Positions 25,375 to 33,943 of a stretch of DNA of 40,973 nt are shown piece by piece (the first letter of the stretch is position 1; each line of letters begins with the position of its first letter). This DNA is from Myroides injenensis M09-0166 (GTDB taxonomy: Bacteria > Bacteroidota > Bacteroidia > Flavobacteriales > Flavobacteriaceae). The notes beneath the pieces were generated by a model, which was not told the origin of the DNA, made no database searches, and was given only the letters and a program-made list of their open reading frames with translations. Made by a program: the position numbers and the translations under genes. The stretch covers positions 1-40,973 of the forward strand of contig NZ_BAEX01000021.1 of the NCBI RefSeq assembly GCF_000246945.1, given 5' to 3'.

Positions 25375-26958
25375 ATGAATAAATTTAAGTTTAGAATGTT
25401 GGTAGCTATCATGAGTTTTTCATTGATAGGTATCATTGTGGTACAGCTTTATTGGATTATAAGTTCATATAATAATAATGAAGAACAATTTAAGTATCAT
25501 GTTCAACAGGTGTTAGGAAATGTTGCTAATTCGATGCAGCAGAATGAGGCCACAGAGTTTTATAAGTTTTATAATAAACTTAAAGATAGTATAGGGACTG
25601 CGCCCAAAACAAGTGAGTTAAAGCAATACTTGTATATAGAGCGCAATCCACAGACGAATGAAGAAATATTGTATTCTAATACATTAATATTAGAAGATTA
25701 TAATATAAAAGGTTCGTTCTTTGACAGCAAGGTTTCAGATAGTTTAAAAGTAAAAAATTTAGTATCTAAACGCAAGACTGAGATTTACAAAGGTGATGGT
25801 TTTGATCGCAATGCGATTAGACAAAACTATCCTGATGAGGTAAAAGAGCAGTCGGGTAACTTAGACATACTAGATAAAGCGCAATTTGAAATATACTTTA
25901 AAGATATTGTTGCATTGCGAAGTATTGATGAACGAATTTCTAAAGATAAGTTACAAGACTTGCTTAGAAAGGAATTAAAACAATATGGAGTTAATGCAAA
26001 GTTTGAATACGGTGTATATAACAAAGGGTTAGCGACAAAGATAAAGTCAGATGAATTTGTCTATGAAGATGGATCAACCTATGGGGTTCCAATCTTAACA
26101 GATAATGATGGAAAGACGAAATATCAATTGTACTTAACTTTTCCAGAGAAAAGTAAGTATCTATTTTCATCGTTATTAGGAATTACGTTTTTGTCTATTT
26201 TGTTTACGATTGTTATTATTGCGGCATATTTGAATGCAATAAATCAATTGATTAAACAAAAACAAATTTCAGAGATAAAGACAGACTTTATTAATAATAT
26301 GACCCATGAGTTTAAAACACCTATAGCAACGATTAATTTAGCCCTGGATGCTATAAAAAATCCAAAGGTGATAAATGATGCTGAAAAGGTAGATCGTTAC
26401 TTAAAAATGATTCGCGATGAAAATAAGCGAATGCATGCTCAAGTAGAAAATGTTTTAAGAATTTCAAAATTAGAAAGAAGAGAGTTCGATGTAGATAAAG
26501 ATCAAATGGATGTTCATGAAATTATTGAAAATGCGGTAGATCACGTAGGATTGATAATTCAGGATAGAGAAGGAGAGATTAATTTACACTTAGACGCTCG
26601 AAGAACTGACGTGTTAGGAAATGATTTCCATTTCACTAGTGTCATAGTCAATATTCTTGATAATGCTATTAAGTATTCACAGGAAAAGCCAATTATTGAT
26701 ATATACACTGAGAATGTCAAAGATTTTATATTAATTAAGATCAAAGACAATGGAATAGGAATGAGTAAACATGCTCAAAAACGTATATTCGACAAGTTCT
26801 ATCGAGAACATACAGGAGATTTGCACAATGTAAAAGGTCATGGATTAGGATTGGCTTATGTGCAGCAAATTGTGGAAGTCCATAATTCTCAAGTGTATGT
26901 GGAAAGTGAGAAGGGAAAAGGAAGTACGTTTATTATAAAAATGCCATTAATAAATTAA
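25375..26958 (+). CDS. Sensor histidine kinase, RprX-like
   Basis: Inner-membrane sensor kinase of 527 residues. Two membrane helices (about 8-30 and 263-287) bracket a roughly 230-residue periplasmic domain that I do not recognise. The HisKA helix has phosphoacceptor H311 (NNMTHEFKTPIATI). The HATPase domain has the N box VNILDNAIKYS (N430), DNGIGM at 458-463 and GHGLGLAY at 488-495, so all catalytic boxes are present. It is partner to the regulator 10 bases downstream. The pair resembles Bacteroides RprX/RprY by layout and domains; the signal is unknown. The candidate promoter directly before the ATG suggests a leaderless message. Confidence 0.92.
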   Translation: MNKFKFRMLVAIMSFSLIGIIVVQLYWIISSYNNNEEQFKYHVQQVLGNVANSMQQNEATEFYKFYNKLKDSIGTAPKTSELKQYLYIERNPQTNEEILYSNTLILEDYNIKGSFFDSKVSDSLKVKNLVSKRKTEIYKGDGFDRNAIRQNYPDEVKEQSGNLDILDKAQFEIYFKDIVALRSIDERISKDKLQDLLRKELKQYGVNAKFEYGVYNKGLATKIKSDEFVYEDGSTYGVPILTDNDGKTKYQLYLTFPEKSKYLFSSLLGITFLSILFTIVIIAAYLNAINQLIKQKQISEIKTDFINNMTHEFKTPIATINLALDAIKNPKVINDAEKVDRYLKMIRDENKRMHAQVENVLRISKLERREFDVDKDQMDVHEIIENAVDHVGLIIQDREGEINLHLDARRTDVLGNDFHFTSVIVNILDNAIKYSQEKPIIDIYTENVKDFILIKIKDNGIGMSKHAQKRIFDKFYREHTGDLHNVKGHGLGLAYVQQIVEVHNSQVYVESEKGKGSTFIIKMPLIN

Positions 26959-26968
26959 TACATATAAC

Positions 26969-27691
26969 ATGGAAACAACAAACAACAAAAAAATTTTATT
27001 AGTAGAAGATGATCCAAATTTCGGAGCAATTTTAAAAGATTATTTAGCCATCAATGATTTTGAAGTTACACTTGCAAAAAATGGAATGGAAGGGTTTGAA
27101 AAATTCAAACGTGATACATTTAATTTATGCATTTTAGATGTTATGATGCCTTATAAAGACGGATTTACTCTAGCCAAGGAAATTCGTGATAAAAACAAAG
27201 AGGTGCCAATCATCTTCTTAACTGCAAAATCAATGAAAGAAGACGTATTAAAAGGATATAAAGTGGGAGCAGACGACTACTTAAATAAACCTTTTGATTC
27301 AGAAGTGCTTTTAATGAAAATTAAAGCAATCATTCATAGAAAATCATCTGAGATTAAAACAGATAACACTAAATTTGAATTCCAAATTGGTAAATTCCAT
27401 TTAAATTCAAAATTAAGATTCCTTACTTTTGAAAATGATGAGCCAATTAAACTTTCACCAAAAGAAAATGAATTGCTTAAAATGTTAGCAATTTATGAGA
27501 ATGACTTAATGCCTCGTGAGGTAGCTTTAACAAAAATATGGAGAGATGATAATTACTTTACTTCTCGTAGTATGGATGTTTATATTGCTAAATTGAGAAA
27601 ATATTTGAAAAAAGACGAAGCAGTTGAAATTTTAAATATTCACGGTGAAGGGTTCAGACTTGTAGTTAAAGACAAAGAAGAACAAAAATAA
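26969..27691 (+). CDS. OmpR-family response regulator, RprY-like
   Basis: A 240-residue DNA-binding response regulator. The receiver has acidic D14/D15, phosphoacceptor D57 (CILDVMMPYKDG), T85 and K107 (LNKPFD). It is joined to an OmpR/PhoB winged-helix domain at about 135-235, recognisable from LSPKENELLKMLAIYENDLMPREVALTKIW and SMDVYIAKLRKYL with the terminal INIHGEGFRLV-type hairpin (NIHGEGFRL). It is co-transcribed with the histidine kinase 10 bases upstream and followed by a strong terminator. Regulon unknown. The layout matches RprY of Bacteroides, which has been linked to stress and transport genes. Confidence 0.93.
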   Translation: METTNNKKILLVEDDPNFGAILKDYLAINDFEVTLAKNGMEGFEKFKRDTFNLCILDVMMPYKDGFTLAKEIRDKNKEVPIIFLTAKSMKEDVLKGYKVGADDYLNKPFDSEVLLMKIKAIIHRKSSEIKTDNTKFEFQIGKFHLNSKLRFLTFENDEPIKLSPKENELLKMLAIYENDLMPREVALTKIWRDDNYFTSRSMDVYIAKLRKYLKKDEAVEILNIHGEGFRLVVKDKEEQK

Positions 27692-27711
27692 GACTGCATA
27701 TAGTAGTATAG

Positions 27712-27741
27712 AAAAAGGCAACCATTATGGTTGCCTTTTTT
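27712..27741 (+). terminator. Terminator after the two-component operon
   Basis: Perfect 13-bp stem (AAAAAGGCAACCA with its complement) and T run, 20 bases after the regulator stop. It also fits the convergent oxyR gene. Confidence 0.88.
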
Positions 27742-27757
27742 ATTTATATTAGTTTTT

Positions 27758-28693
27758 TTATTTCTTTTTTGGACTGATTATTTTTACATCTTGGAAGGCG
27801 ATAGCTCCTCTTATAACACTTAATATCACTTCGTAGAGTGCATTAGCTATTTGCAGTTTAAGTTCATTCTTGGTGTAGATAAGACTAATTTCTCGTGCTG
27901 GTTTAGGATCTTTAAAAGCAACTAAATTTGCTTTGTCATCGCTATTTAAATTAAGTGTGTGTAGATATGGAAGTAAAGTATATCCTAAGCCTTCCTTAGA
28001 CAGGTTAATAAGCGTCTCGAAACTACCACTTTCAAGTTTGAAATTCTTGTCATCAGGAATACTACTTTTACAGATATTGATTATACCATCTCTAAAACAG
28101 TGACCATCTTGTAAGAGTAAAAGGTTTTTTAAATCCAAGCTTTCTGGGGTAATCTCTTTGTCTAGATTTTGTCTAAAATTACTAGGTATATATCCTACAA
28201 ATGGTTCGTAATACAAGACTTTTTCTACTATATCTTGTTCTTCTAATGGAGTAGCTACAATTGCTGCATCCAAATATCCCATTCTTAATTTAGCGATGAT
28301 TTCTTCAGTTGTATATTCTTCTATAACTAGGTTTACTTTGTTATATTTGTTTAGAAACGTTTTTAAGAACATAGGCAGTAAAGTAGGAGCTACAGTAGGT
28401 ATAATACCTAATTTAAAAATACCTCCAATAAATCCTTTCTCCTGATCTACTAAATCTTTTATACGCTCTGATTCATCAACTATTTTCTTTGCTTGTTTTA
28501 TTATGATTTCTCCTACTGATGTTAATTGTATAGGTTTTATACTTCTATCAAAAATAAGTACACCAAGTTCTTCTTCAAGTTTTTGAATTTGCATACTTAA
28601 TGTAGGCTGGGTAACAAATATTTTTTCTGCAGCTAGAGTGAAGTTTTTGTGCTCAGCTACTGCTAAAGCGTATATTAATTGTGTAATTGTCAT
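27758..28693 (-). CDS. oxyR: OxyR-type hydrogen peroxide-sensing LysR regulator
   Basis: LysR-family regulator of 311 residues. The N-terminal helix-turn-helix (about 1-60) reads FTLAAEKIFVTQPTLSMQIQKLEEELGVLIFDRS. In the effector domain the motif GHCFRDGIINIC places cysteines at 199 and 208, the same numbers and the same GHC(L/F)RD context as the redox-switching pair of E. coli OxyR, so it very likely senses peroxide by disulfide formation and activates catalase/peroxidase-type genes. An inverted repeat ACTTAC-N12-GTAAGT lies 11 bases upstream of the ATG, a plausible autoregulatory operator. No target gene such as katA or ahpC is in the window. Confidence 0.93.
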   Translation of the reverse strand: MTITQLIYALAVAEHKNFTLAAEKIFVTQPTLSMQIQKLEEELGVLIFDRSIKPIQLTSVGEIIIKQAKKIVDESERIKDLVDQEKGFIGGIFKLGIIPTVAPTLLPMFLKTFLNKYNKVNLVIEEYTTEEIIAKLRMGYLDAAIVATPLEEQDIVEKVLYYEPFVGYIPSNFRQNLDKEITPESLDLKNLLLLQDGHCFRDGIINICKSSIPDDKNFKLESGSFETLINLSKEGLGYTLLPYLHTLNLNSDDKANLVAFKDPKPAREISLIYTKNELKLQIANALYEVILSVIRGAIAFQDVKIISPKKK

Positions 28694-28703
28694 AGTGTTG
28701 AAA

Positions 28704-28727
28704 ACTTACTTATTCTAGTGTGTAAGT
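28704..28727. promoter_or_regulatory. Inverted repeat upstream of oxyR
   Basis: ACTTAC and GTAAGT in inverted orientation, 12 bases apart, starting 11 bases upstream of the oxyR ATG. The geometry suits a dimer-binding LysR site for autoregulation, but the bases do not match the ATAG-N7-CTAT OxyR core, so this is tentative. Confidence 0.4.
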
Positions 28728-28749
28728 TAGATAAAATATATGAATAATA

Positions 28750-29358
28750 TTATTCAAAGTCTATTTTTTCGAGCTCTTTGTAGTTATTCATAAGCTTCTT
28801 AATTAAGAAACCATATATGACTTTGTAATATAACCAAATAATAAATAAAAATAAAGAGCAGATGATTAAAACTATCCCAATACTAATCAATGTAACTGCT
28901 AGGTTAACTTGTCCTTGATTAGTAATAATATCAAAAATAGTTACTAATAGACCTACTAGTATTACGACTAAATTACAGTAGATATAGTAATTCACAGTCT
29001 TTTTGGTTTTAATTATTTGCTTCATCAAAGATTTGGTTGAATCCTTAGTACAAATTTTTCGATAGTTATTGTAAAATAAGATTATGAAAATTATAGATAT
29101 GCTAATCGATACGTAATCGATATAGTCTATCATAAAGGTAAATGCTGTCCCTTTTGGTGTATCATCATCAACATCATTATTGATAAAAAAGTAACTTGCA
29201 AGGTTAAGACATGTAAATTCAATTATACTTATTATAAAAATCCACATCACTATAGATGAAGACTTCTTATGTATCATTTTTCTTATTTCATCTGCAGTAA
29301 TTTTAGGAAAATTCTGCGTACTATTCCAATGTTTTTTTAATAAATCTAGCTCCTTCAT
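28750..29358 (-). CDS. Membrane protein partnered with ECF sigma factor
   Basis: A 202-residue inner-membrane protein with a short charged cytosolic start (MKELDLLKKHWNSTQNFPKITADEIRKMIHKKSSS, about 1-35) and four hydrophobic helices (about 36-56, 80-100, 122-143, 150-178). The immediate position after the ECF sigma gene (13-base gap, same strand) and the short cytosolic N-terminus before the first helix fit an anti-sigma-type partner. It has none of the zinc-binding HxxxCxxC motif of ZAS anti-sigma factors. I recognise similar ELDLLKKxW...KxSSSIVxWI starts as common in flavobacteria, but no function is established. The anti-sigma role is inference. Confidence 0.78.
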   Translation of the reverse strand: MKELDLLKKHWNSTQNFPKITADEIRKMIHKKSSSIVMWIFIISIIEFTCLNLASYFFINNDVDDDTPKGTAFTFMIDYIDYVSISISIIFIILFYNNYRKICTKDSTKSLMKQIIKTKKTVNYYIYCNLVVILVGLLVTIFDIITNQGQVNLAVTLISIGIVLIICSLFLFIIWLYYKVIYGFLIKKLMNNYKELEKIDFE

Positions 29359-29371
29359 AATTGTCGTTCTT

Positions 29372-29866
29372 CTAAGGATTTAATATTTTTTTGAGTTTAG
29401 TTTTTATTCTATTCATTTTTACTCTTGCATTTACTTCTGATATTCCTAATGTTTCGGCTATTTCTTCATAGTTTTTATCTTCTAAATACATGAATATAAG
29501 AGCCTTTTCGATATCGTTTAAGTGATGCAGAGCATTGTATAACAACGTTAATTGTTCTTCCTCTTGGTGATTATACTCTGTGTATTCGAATCTATAATTA
29601 GCTAAGTCAATTGAAGTAGTGGTTAGGCTTCTAGTTTGTTTTCTGTACAAAGATATGGCAGTATTTAATGCTACCCTATAAGCCCAGGTAGTAAATTTAG
29701 ATTCTCCTTTAAATTTAGGATATGCTTTCCATAATTGAATAGAAATTTCTTGAAACAAGTCTTTATGTGCAGCATCATCTGTAGTATATAGCCTACAAAT
29801 TTTATGGAGAAGATTTTGATTCTTATCCAATAATTCTACAAACTCTTGTTCCAACTTTTTGTTCAT
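29372..29866 (-). CDS. ECF RNA polymerase sigma factor (sigma-70 family)
   Basis: A 164-residue ECF sigma factor. Region 2 (about 15-90) shows LFQEISIQLWKAYPKFKGESKFTTWAYRVALNTAISLYRK, with the region 2.2 core-binding and 2.4 -10-recognition helices. Region 4 (about 105-160) has LHHLNDIEKALIFMYLEDKNYEEIAETLGISEVNARVKMNRIKTKLKK, with a clear helix-turn-helix. There is no region 1 or 3, as expected for ECF. The gene is followed 13 bases later by a four-helix membrane protein likely to regulate it. Its regulon cannot be inferred. No TAnnTTTG box is visible in front, which would fit autoregulation through a different promoter type. Confidence 0.93.
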   Translation of the reverse strand: MNKKLEQEFVELLDKNQNLLHKICRLYTTDDAAHKDLFQEISIQLWKAYPKFKGESKFTTWAYRVALNTAISLYRKQTRSLTTTSIDLANYRFEYTEYNHQEEEQLTLLYNALHHLNDIEKALIFMYLEDKNYEEIAETLGISEVNARVKMNRIKTKLKKILNP

Positions 29867-30010
29867 AGCTATATGACGCAGCCTTTAATTTTTTGTTACA
29901 ATGTAATGAGTAATATTTAATAAAAAAATTGAAATAGATTCTTTACACATATTTTCAATATAAGAATTTTCAATATAAATGCTTGTAAATCAGCTAGTGT
30001 TGTGGGTATA

Positions 30011-30054
30011 TAAAAAAAGCCTCTATAAATATAAACTTATAGAGGCTTTTTTTA
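30011..30054 (-). terminator. Terminator after first TlpA gene
   Basis: 18-bp perfect stem (TAAAAAAAGCCTCTATAA with its complement) and 8-base loop, just after the stop at 30068 of the minus-strand TlpA-like gene. Confidence 0.88.
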
Positions 30055-30067
30055 GTCAAATTATTAA

Positions 30068-31174
30068 TTATTTGATATGGGATGAAATAATATCTTCTAT
30101 ATCTCCATCCAGATGATCAATGGTTAATATTTTTCCTTCACTATCGAGTAAAATGACAGTTGGGACTACACGAATGCCATAGATTACACTTGTTGTTTGG
30201 AAGTCAGAAATTTGTGGCCATGTCATATTTTGTTCTTTGACTATCTCTTTAATTTCAGGAATAGAATTATCTGATGTAATGCTAATTATATTTAAACCTT
30301 TATCATGGTATTTTTTATAGAGATCTTTCACAATAGGTAATCGCTCTTTGCAAACTGGGCACCAAGGTTCCCAAAAATGTATTAAGGTTAATTTACCTAA
30401 GCTTGTTTTTAGATTTATTTCATTACCGTCTAAATCTTTAAGTATAAAGTTTGGAGCTATTTCTCCTTTTTTTACTTTAATTTCATTAAAATTATCAAGC
30501 ATTTTTTTACAAGCTATTCCTAAATTTGTTGATTGAAGTTCTTTGCTCAATAACGTATAATTGATTAAAGCCTCATTTCGGTCTATATTATTATATAAGC
30601 GTTGATATAATACAACCAGTGAAGTATAAGAGTCAGGATGTTCTTTTGTTTGCGTAACTATATATTGCGAAATACTATCTAATAATTTTGAAAATTCATT
30701 AGATAATGAATCTAATGTTTTACCATCATTCTCTTCAAAAGCTTTATCAATTAGTTCTTTATTATCTACTCTAAATGCATCTGCTTTCATTTGTCTATTT
30801 CTTACTTCTTTTGTAAAGTTATATAAAGCATTATTATTTGCAGTTCCCTTTGTAAATGTTTCTAATGGTTTTTCAGCATTATACTCAATTTGAATTGTTC
30901 CAGGCTCTAGAATCAAAAGTTCAGAAAATTCTGGTAAGTCTATACTTGCATATCCAGTTAAAACGTTTTTACCTTTTAATTCGAATGAATTATTTCTCAC
31001 TAATGCTGAGTCAATTTTAATAAAATCATTTGTATTAGGATCTAAAACATTGAGGTATATTTTTGTACCTTCTTTTACGTTAATAGTATTCCCCTTTATA
31101 TGATAAGGGCTCTTGGGAGTATTAAAACTCATAAATAATAATACTGAAAGCATTAAAATTATATTGCGGGTCAT
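30068..31174 (-). CDS. TlpA-like periplasmic thiol-disulfide protein with DUF4369 domain
   Basis: A 368-residue exported protein. It has an N-terminal signal peptide (about 1-18, MTRNIILMLSVLLFMSFN) with no lipobox cysteine, so soluble periplasmic. Residues about 24-110 form a DUF4369 beta domain (IKGNTINVKEGTKIYLNVL, NNSFELKGK), then helices, then a C-terminal AhpC/TSA-thioredoxin domain (about 235-368) with the active-site CxxC as W271-C272-P-V-C275 and cis-proline RVVPTVILLD. CPVC is less common than the CGPC of typical thioredoxins and of its neighbour. It probably reduces or resolves thiols in the cell envelope, as for TlpA/ResA. It is a paralogue of the next gene, 149 bases away. Confidence 0.9.
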   Translation of the reverse strand: MTRNIILMLSVLLFMSFNTPKSPYHIKGNTINVKEGTKIYLNVLDPNTNDFIKIDSALVRNNSFELKGKNVLTGYASIDLPEFSELLILEPGTIQIEYNAEKPLETFTKGTANNNALYNFTKEVRNRQMKADAFRVDNKELIDKAFEENDGKTLDSLSNEFSKLLDSISQYIVTQTKEHPDSYTSLVVLYQRLYNNIDRNEALINYTLLSKELQSTNLGIACKKMLDNFNEIKVKKGEIAPNFILKDLDGNEINLKTSLGKLTLIHFWEPWCPVCKERLPIVKDLYKKYHDKGLNIISITSDNSIPEIKEIVKEQNMTWPQISDFQTTSVIYGIRVVPTVILLDSEGKILTIDHLDGDIEDIISSHIK

Positions 31175-31270
31175 AAAGTATTTGTTTTAATAAATGGTAA
31201 ATGATCTATGCTCTACTTTTACATAAAGCTTAATTTATAGCAATTTAATTAAAATATATTGTAATAAATA

Positions 31271-31310
31271 AAAAAGAGGAGGTTTCTGAACGCAGTAACC
31301 TCCTCTTTTT
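31271..31310 (-). terminator. Terminator after second TlpA gene
   Basis: 14-bp stem (AAAAAGAGGAGGTT with its complement) and 12-base loop, right after the stop at 31324. It separates the two TlpA paralogues into independent units. Confidence 0.88.
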
Positions 31311-31323
31311 CTTTAATTATGTC

Positions 31324-32451
31324 TTATTTATCTAGGATAGAACTAATTTTTTCTCTTAGTTTTTTACCTCTTAAATTTTTAGCAATTACAACTCCATTTT
31401 CATCTAAGATAAATGTAGCTGGTATCCCTTTAACTTCATATTCTTGTGCAATAGGATCTTGCCAATATGCTAAGTTAGAAATTTGATACCATGTTAATCC
31501 GTCTTTTTTAATTGCTTCTTTCCATTTATTTTCTTCTTTGTCTAAAGATACACCTATGATATTTAGTCCTTTGTCATGATAATCCTCATAAAGAGCTACT
31601 ACTTTTGGGTTTTCTGCTCTACAAGGACCACACCATGAAGCCCAGAAATCTATAATTGTAACTTTTCCCAATGCATCTTTTAATGATAACTCAGTTCCTT
31701 CAGGTGTTTTTGCACTGAAATCTGGTGCTTTATCACCGATTTTAACTTTAGGATCAGCCATTTGGTCAGCATAATTTTTCATTGATTTTGCAATCATTGA
31801 TTCTTTAAGCTCATCATTTAAGTTATTATATGTTTCTAATACTTCTTCTTTCCCTAAATAACCTCTTTGAGTATATTCATTCATTGTTACTAAAGTTACA
31901 ATAGATTGAGGGTTCTCTTCTAAGTAATTATCAACATAATTATTACTTTCTTCTGCTAACTCATTATAAGCATTGAAAATTTTCTCCATCTCAGCTTCAT
32001 TTTTTTCAGCTTGAGCTTTTTCATATGCTTCTTGGTTAGCAGCTCTAAATGCAACTAATTTCTTTGTAAACTCATTGCGTTTTTTATTGAAAGTTGCAAA
32101 TTCATCATTGTTCTTAGTTCCTGTTGCAGCACTTTCTTCAATTTTATCAGCATAGTATTTTAATTGAATCTTTCCATTCTCTAAAATAAATGGCACTCTA
32201 CCTTCAATATCTTTAAAGGCAATAAAACTATAGTCAGGAAACTCTTCTTTACCTTTAAGTACAAAAGTGTTATCTTTTACTATAGTTGAGTCAACTGCTT
32301 GTAGCTGTTTGCTCTCTTGGTTAATTTTCTCTAAATACACTGTAGTACCGTCTGGAATACCAGTAAGTTCTCCTTGTATTTCATATCCTTTCTCTTGGTT
32401 ACAAGATGCTAATAAAGCAACTGCACCTATTACACTTAAAATTTTTCTCAT
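31324..32451 (-). CDS. TlpA-like lipoprotein with DUF4369 domain
   Basis: A 375-residue lipoprotein. Lipobox ALLASC with Cys17, mature N-terminus in the envelope. DUF4369 at about 20-105 (IQGELTGIPDGTTVYLEKI), a helical linker (about 115-230) rich in Glu and Ala, and a thioredoxin-like domain from about 238 with W273-C274-G-P-C277 and cis-proline KGIPATFILDENG. The active site is the classic CGPC. It is likely involved in envelope thiol chemistry such as cytochrome c maturation or repair. It has its own promoter box (32490) and its own terminator (31271-31310), so it is not in an operon with the shorter paralogue. Paralogy with 30068-31174 is visible along the whole length. Confidence 0.92.
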   Translation of the reverse strand: MRKILSVIGAVALLASCNQEKGYEIQGELTGIPDGTTVYLEKINQESKQLQAVDSTIVKDNTFVLKGKEEFPDYSFIAFKDIEGRVPFILENGKIQLKYYADKIEESAATGTKNNDEFATFNKKRNEFTKKLVAFRAANQEAYEKAQAEKNEAEMEKIFNAYNELAEESNNYVDNYLEENPQSIVTLVTMNEYTQRGYLGKEEVLETYNNLNDELKESMIAKSMKNYADQMADPKVKIGDKAPDFSAKTPEGTELSLKDALGKVTIIDFWASWCGPCRAENPKVVALYEDYHDKGLNIIGVSLDKEENKWKEAIKKDGLTWYQISNLAYWQDPIAQEYEVKGIPATFILDENGVVIAKNLRGKKLREKISSILDK

Positions 32452-32489
32452 TAAAGTATTGTGTTAATTATTATTCTTGCTTATTAAAA

Positions 32490-32497
32490 CAAATATA
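32490..32497 (-). promoter_or_regulatory. Candidate -7 box before TlpA lipoprotein
   Basis: TATATTTG on the minus strand, 38 bases before the ATG at 32451. Confidence 0.5.
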
Positions 32498-32589
32498 AAT
32501 AAAAATTGATATGATAGTTGTTTGTACTTGTTGATTACATTGAAAATACCATATTTTTGGTATTTTTACCTTTTATATTTGTTAAAAAA

Positions 32590-32973
32590 TTAAATAGTTA
32601 TTGAGTAGAACAATAGCATGCACCATCCAATTACTAAACATAAGCCGCCAATAGGAGTAATAGGACCTAAAACTTTTATTTTCTTGCCGAAAGTTGCGCT
32701 TAAAGTAAGCCCATAAATACTAAATGAGAATAATATAGTACCAATAATTATTATGTTAGCAGCGTGTGTTATTTTTTCCACATGTGGCATTAATCCTAGT
32801 GCAACTAATAAGATAGCATGATACATTTGGTATTTTACACCAGTTTCAAAACTAGTTAGATGCTCTGCTTTCATACGTTTTTTTAAAGCATGTGCGCCAA
32901 ATGCGCCAAATATAACTGCTAGCGCACCAAAGATACAGCCAGCAATTAGTGGGGTTGAGTTTGTGATAATCAT
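32590..32973 (-). CDS. DUF423 membrane protein (YgdD-like)
   Basis: A 127-residue inner-membrane protein with four hydrophobic helices (about 8-27, 50-66, 72-92, 104-124). The motif FGAFGAHALKKRM at about 22-34 is the hallmark of DUF423/YgdD. No biochemical function is known. It is last in a minus-strand run with the transglutaminase-fold gene (5-base gap) and the solute-binding-like gene (32 bases further), which suggests an operon. Full-length and ordinary for its family. Confidence 0.9.
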   Translation of the reverse strand: MIITNSTPLIAGCIFGALAVIFGAFGAHALKKRMKAEHLTSFETGVKYQMYHAILLVALGLMPHVEKITHAANIIIIGTILFSFSIYGLTLSATFGKKIKVLGPITPIGGLCLVIGWCMLLFYSITI

Positions 32974-32978
32974 AATTT

Positions 32979-33911
32979 TTAATTTAAAGTTAATTGTCCT
33001 AAAATTTCTTCTGACATAAAAGGACCTCCTGGGTATCTAGCAGTATAGTCTAGATTTAGCCATATTTGACCTCTTTCATCGATATGGTAATGTATTTCTT
33101 TTCCTTTACTTTCTTCTTTGAAAAGTAGTTCTTTTATAAGATAAATTGCCTGTTCTAGATCTCCCTTATTGTCTATTAGCATTTCAGGATACATATGTTC
33201 TTTTGTATGAATAAGTCGGGGAGTTCCACCGATAGCACGAATTGCCGCTGCCATTAAAATAGAATAATCATCGCAATCACCTGAAAAGTGAATTAATGAT
33301 TCTGATGCAGTAGCAATATACTCCCTTCCTTTGGGATCATTAACATAATTCCATCTAGTGCGTATCTCCTTAAATACTGCCATAGACTGAATTAGTCGGC
33401 GATTTTCATAATAGCCTTTTGTCTTTGTAAAATGCTTTGTCGTAGCAAGTAATGCAAAGTTTCGCACAGAAGGATTATCATATTCAATCGCTTTTATTAT
33501 TTTAGTTTTATTAGGAAAAGGCAATAGTTTAGATATAATAATATCTTGAGGTGCAGGGTTTTCTGCCATGGTATAAATCATTGCACGATAGTCGTCAAAT
33601 ATTGCTTGATAGCCATAGCCTCCTGCAATGCTAGCCCATGTCAATACTCCTAAATATATTATTATTAATATAAAAAGCAAGGTTTTTAACTTTTGTAACA
33701 AAAATTGAACCGCTATTATAATTAACAAAAATAAAATAATTCTATCTGCGTGATATGCCCATTCTGGATCAATTAGATTCTGATGAGCAATAATGAAGAT
33801 AGGGATAGTAAGAAGAATATTAAGTAATAGTATGATAAGATTATCCCAAGGATGTGGAACCTTAAGGTAATGATACCATTTTTTAGCATTACTAATTTTA
33901 TCTTCTTTCAT
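32979..33911 (-). CDS. Membrane protein with transglutaminase-like domain
   Basis: A 310-residue protein. Three N-terminal hydrophobic helices (about 24-44, 57-75, 78-96) anchor it in the inner membrane. A transglutaminase/papain-like fold follows, recognised from HFSGDCDDYSILMAAAIRAIGGTPRLIH around the probable nucleophile C213 (GDCDDYS). His and Asp partners are likely in HTKEHMYPEML (about 235-245) and the DYTA/NLD region near the end, though I cannot prove them. Such proteins may act as proteases or peptidoglycan-modifying enzymes; the substrate is unknown. It lies between the DUF423 gene (5 bases) and the solute-binding-like gene (32 bases) and is probably co-transcribed. Confidence 0.83.
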   Translation of the reverse strand: MKEDKISNAKKWYHYLKVPHPWDNLIILLLNILLTIPIFIIAHQNLIDPEWAYHADRIILFLLIIIAVQFLLQKLKTLLFILIIIYLGVLTWASIAGGYGYQAIFDDYRAMIYTMAENPAPQDIIISKLLPFPNKTKIIKAIEYDNPSVRNFALLATTKHFTKTKGYYENRRLIQSMAVFKEIRTRWNYVNDPKGREYIATASESLIHFSGDCDDYSILMAAAIRAIGGTPRLIHTKEHMYPEMLIDNKGDLEQAIYLIKELLFKEESKGKEIHYHIDERGQIWLNLDYTARYPGGPFMSEEILGQLTLN

Positions 33912-33943
33912 TTTGTAATTATAGCAGTAGTTATTATTTATAA

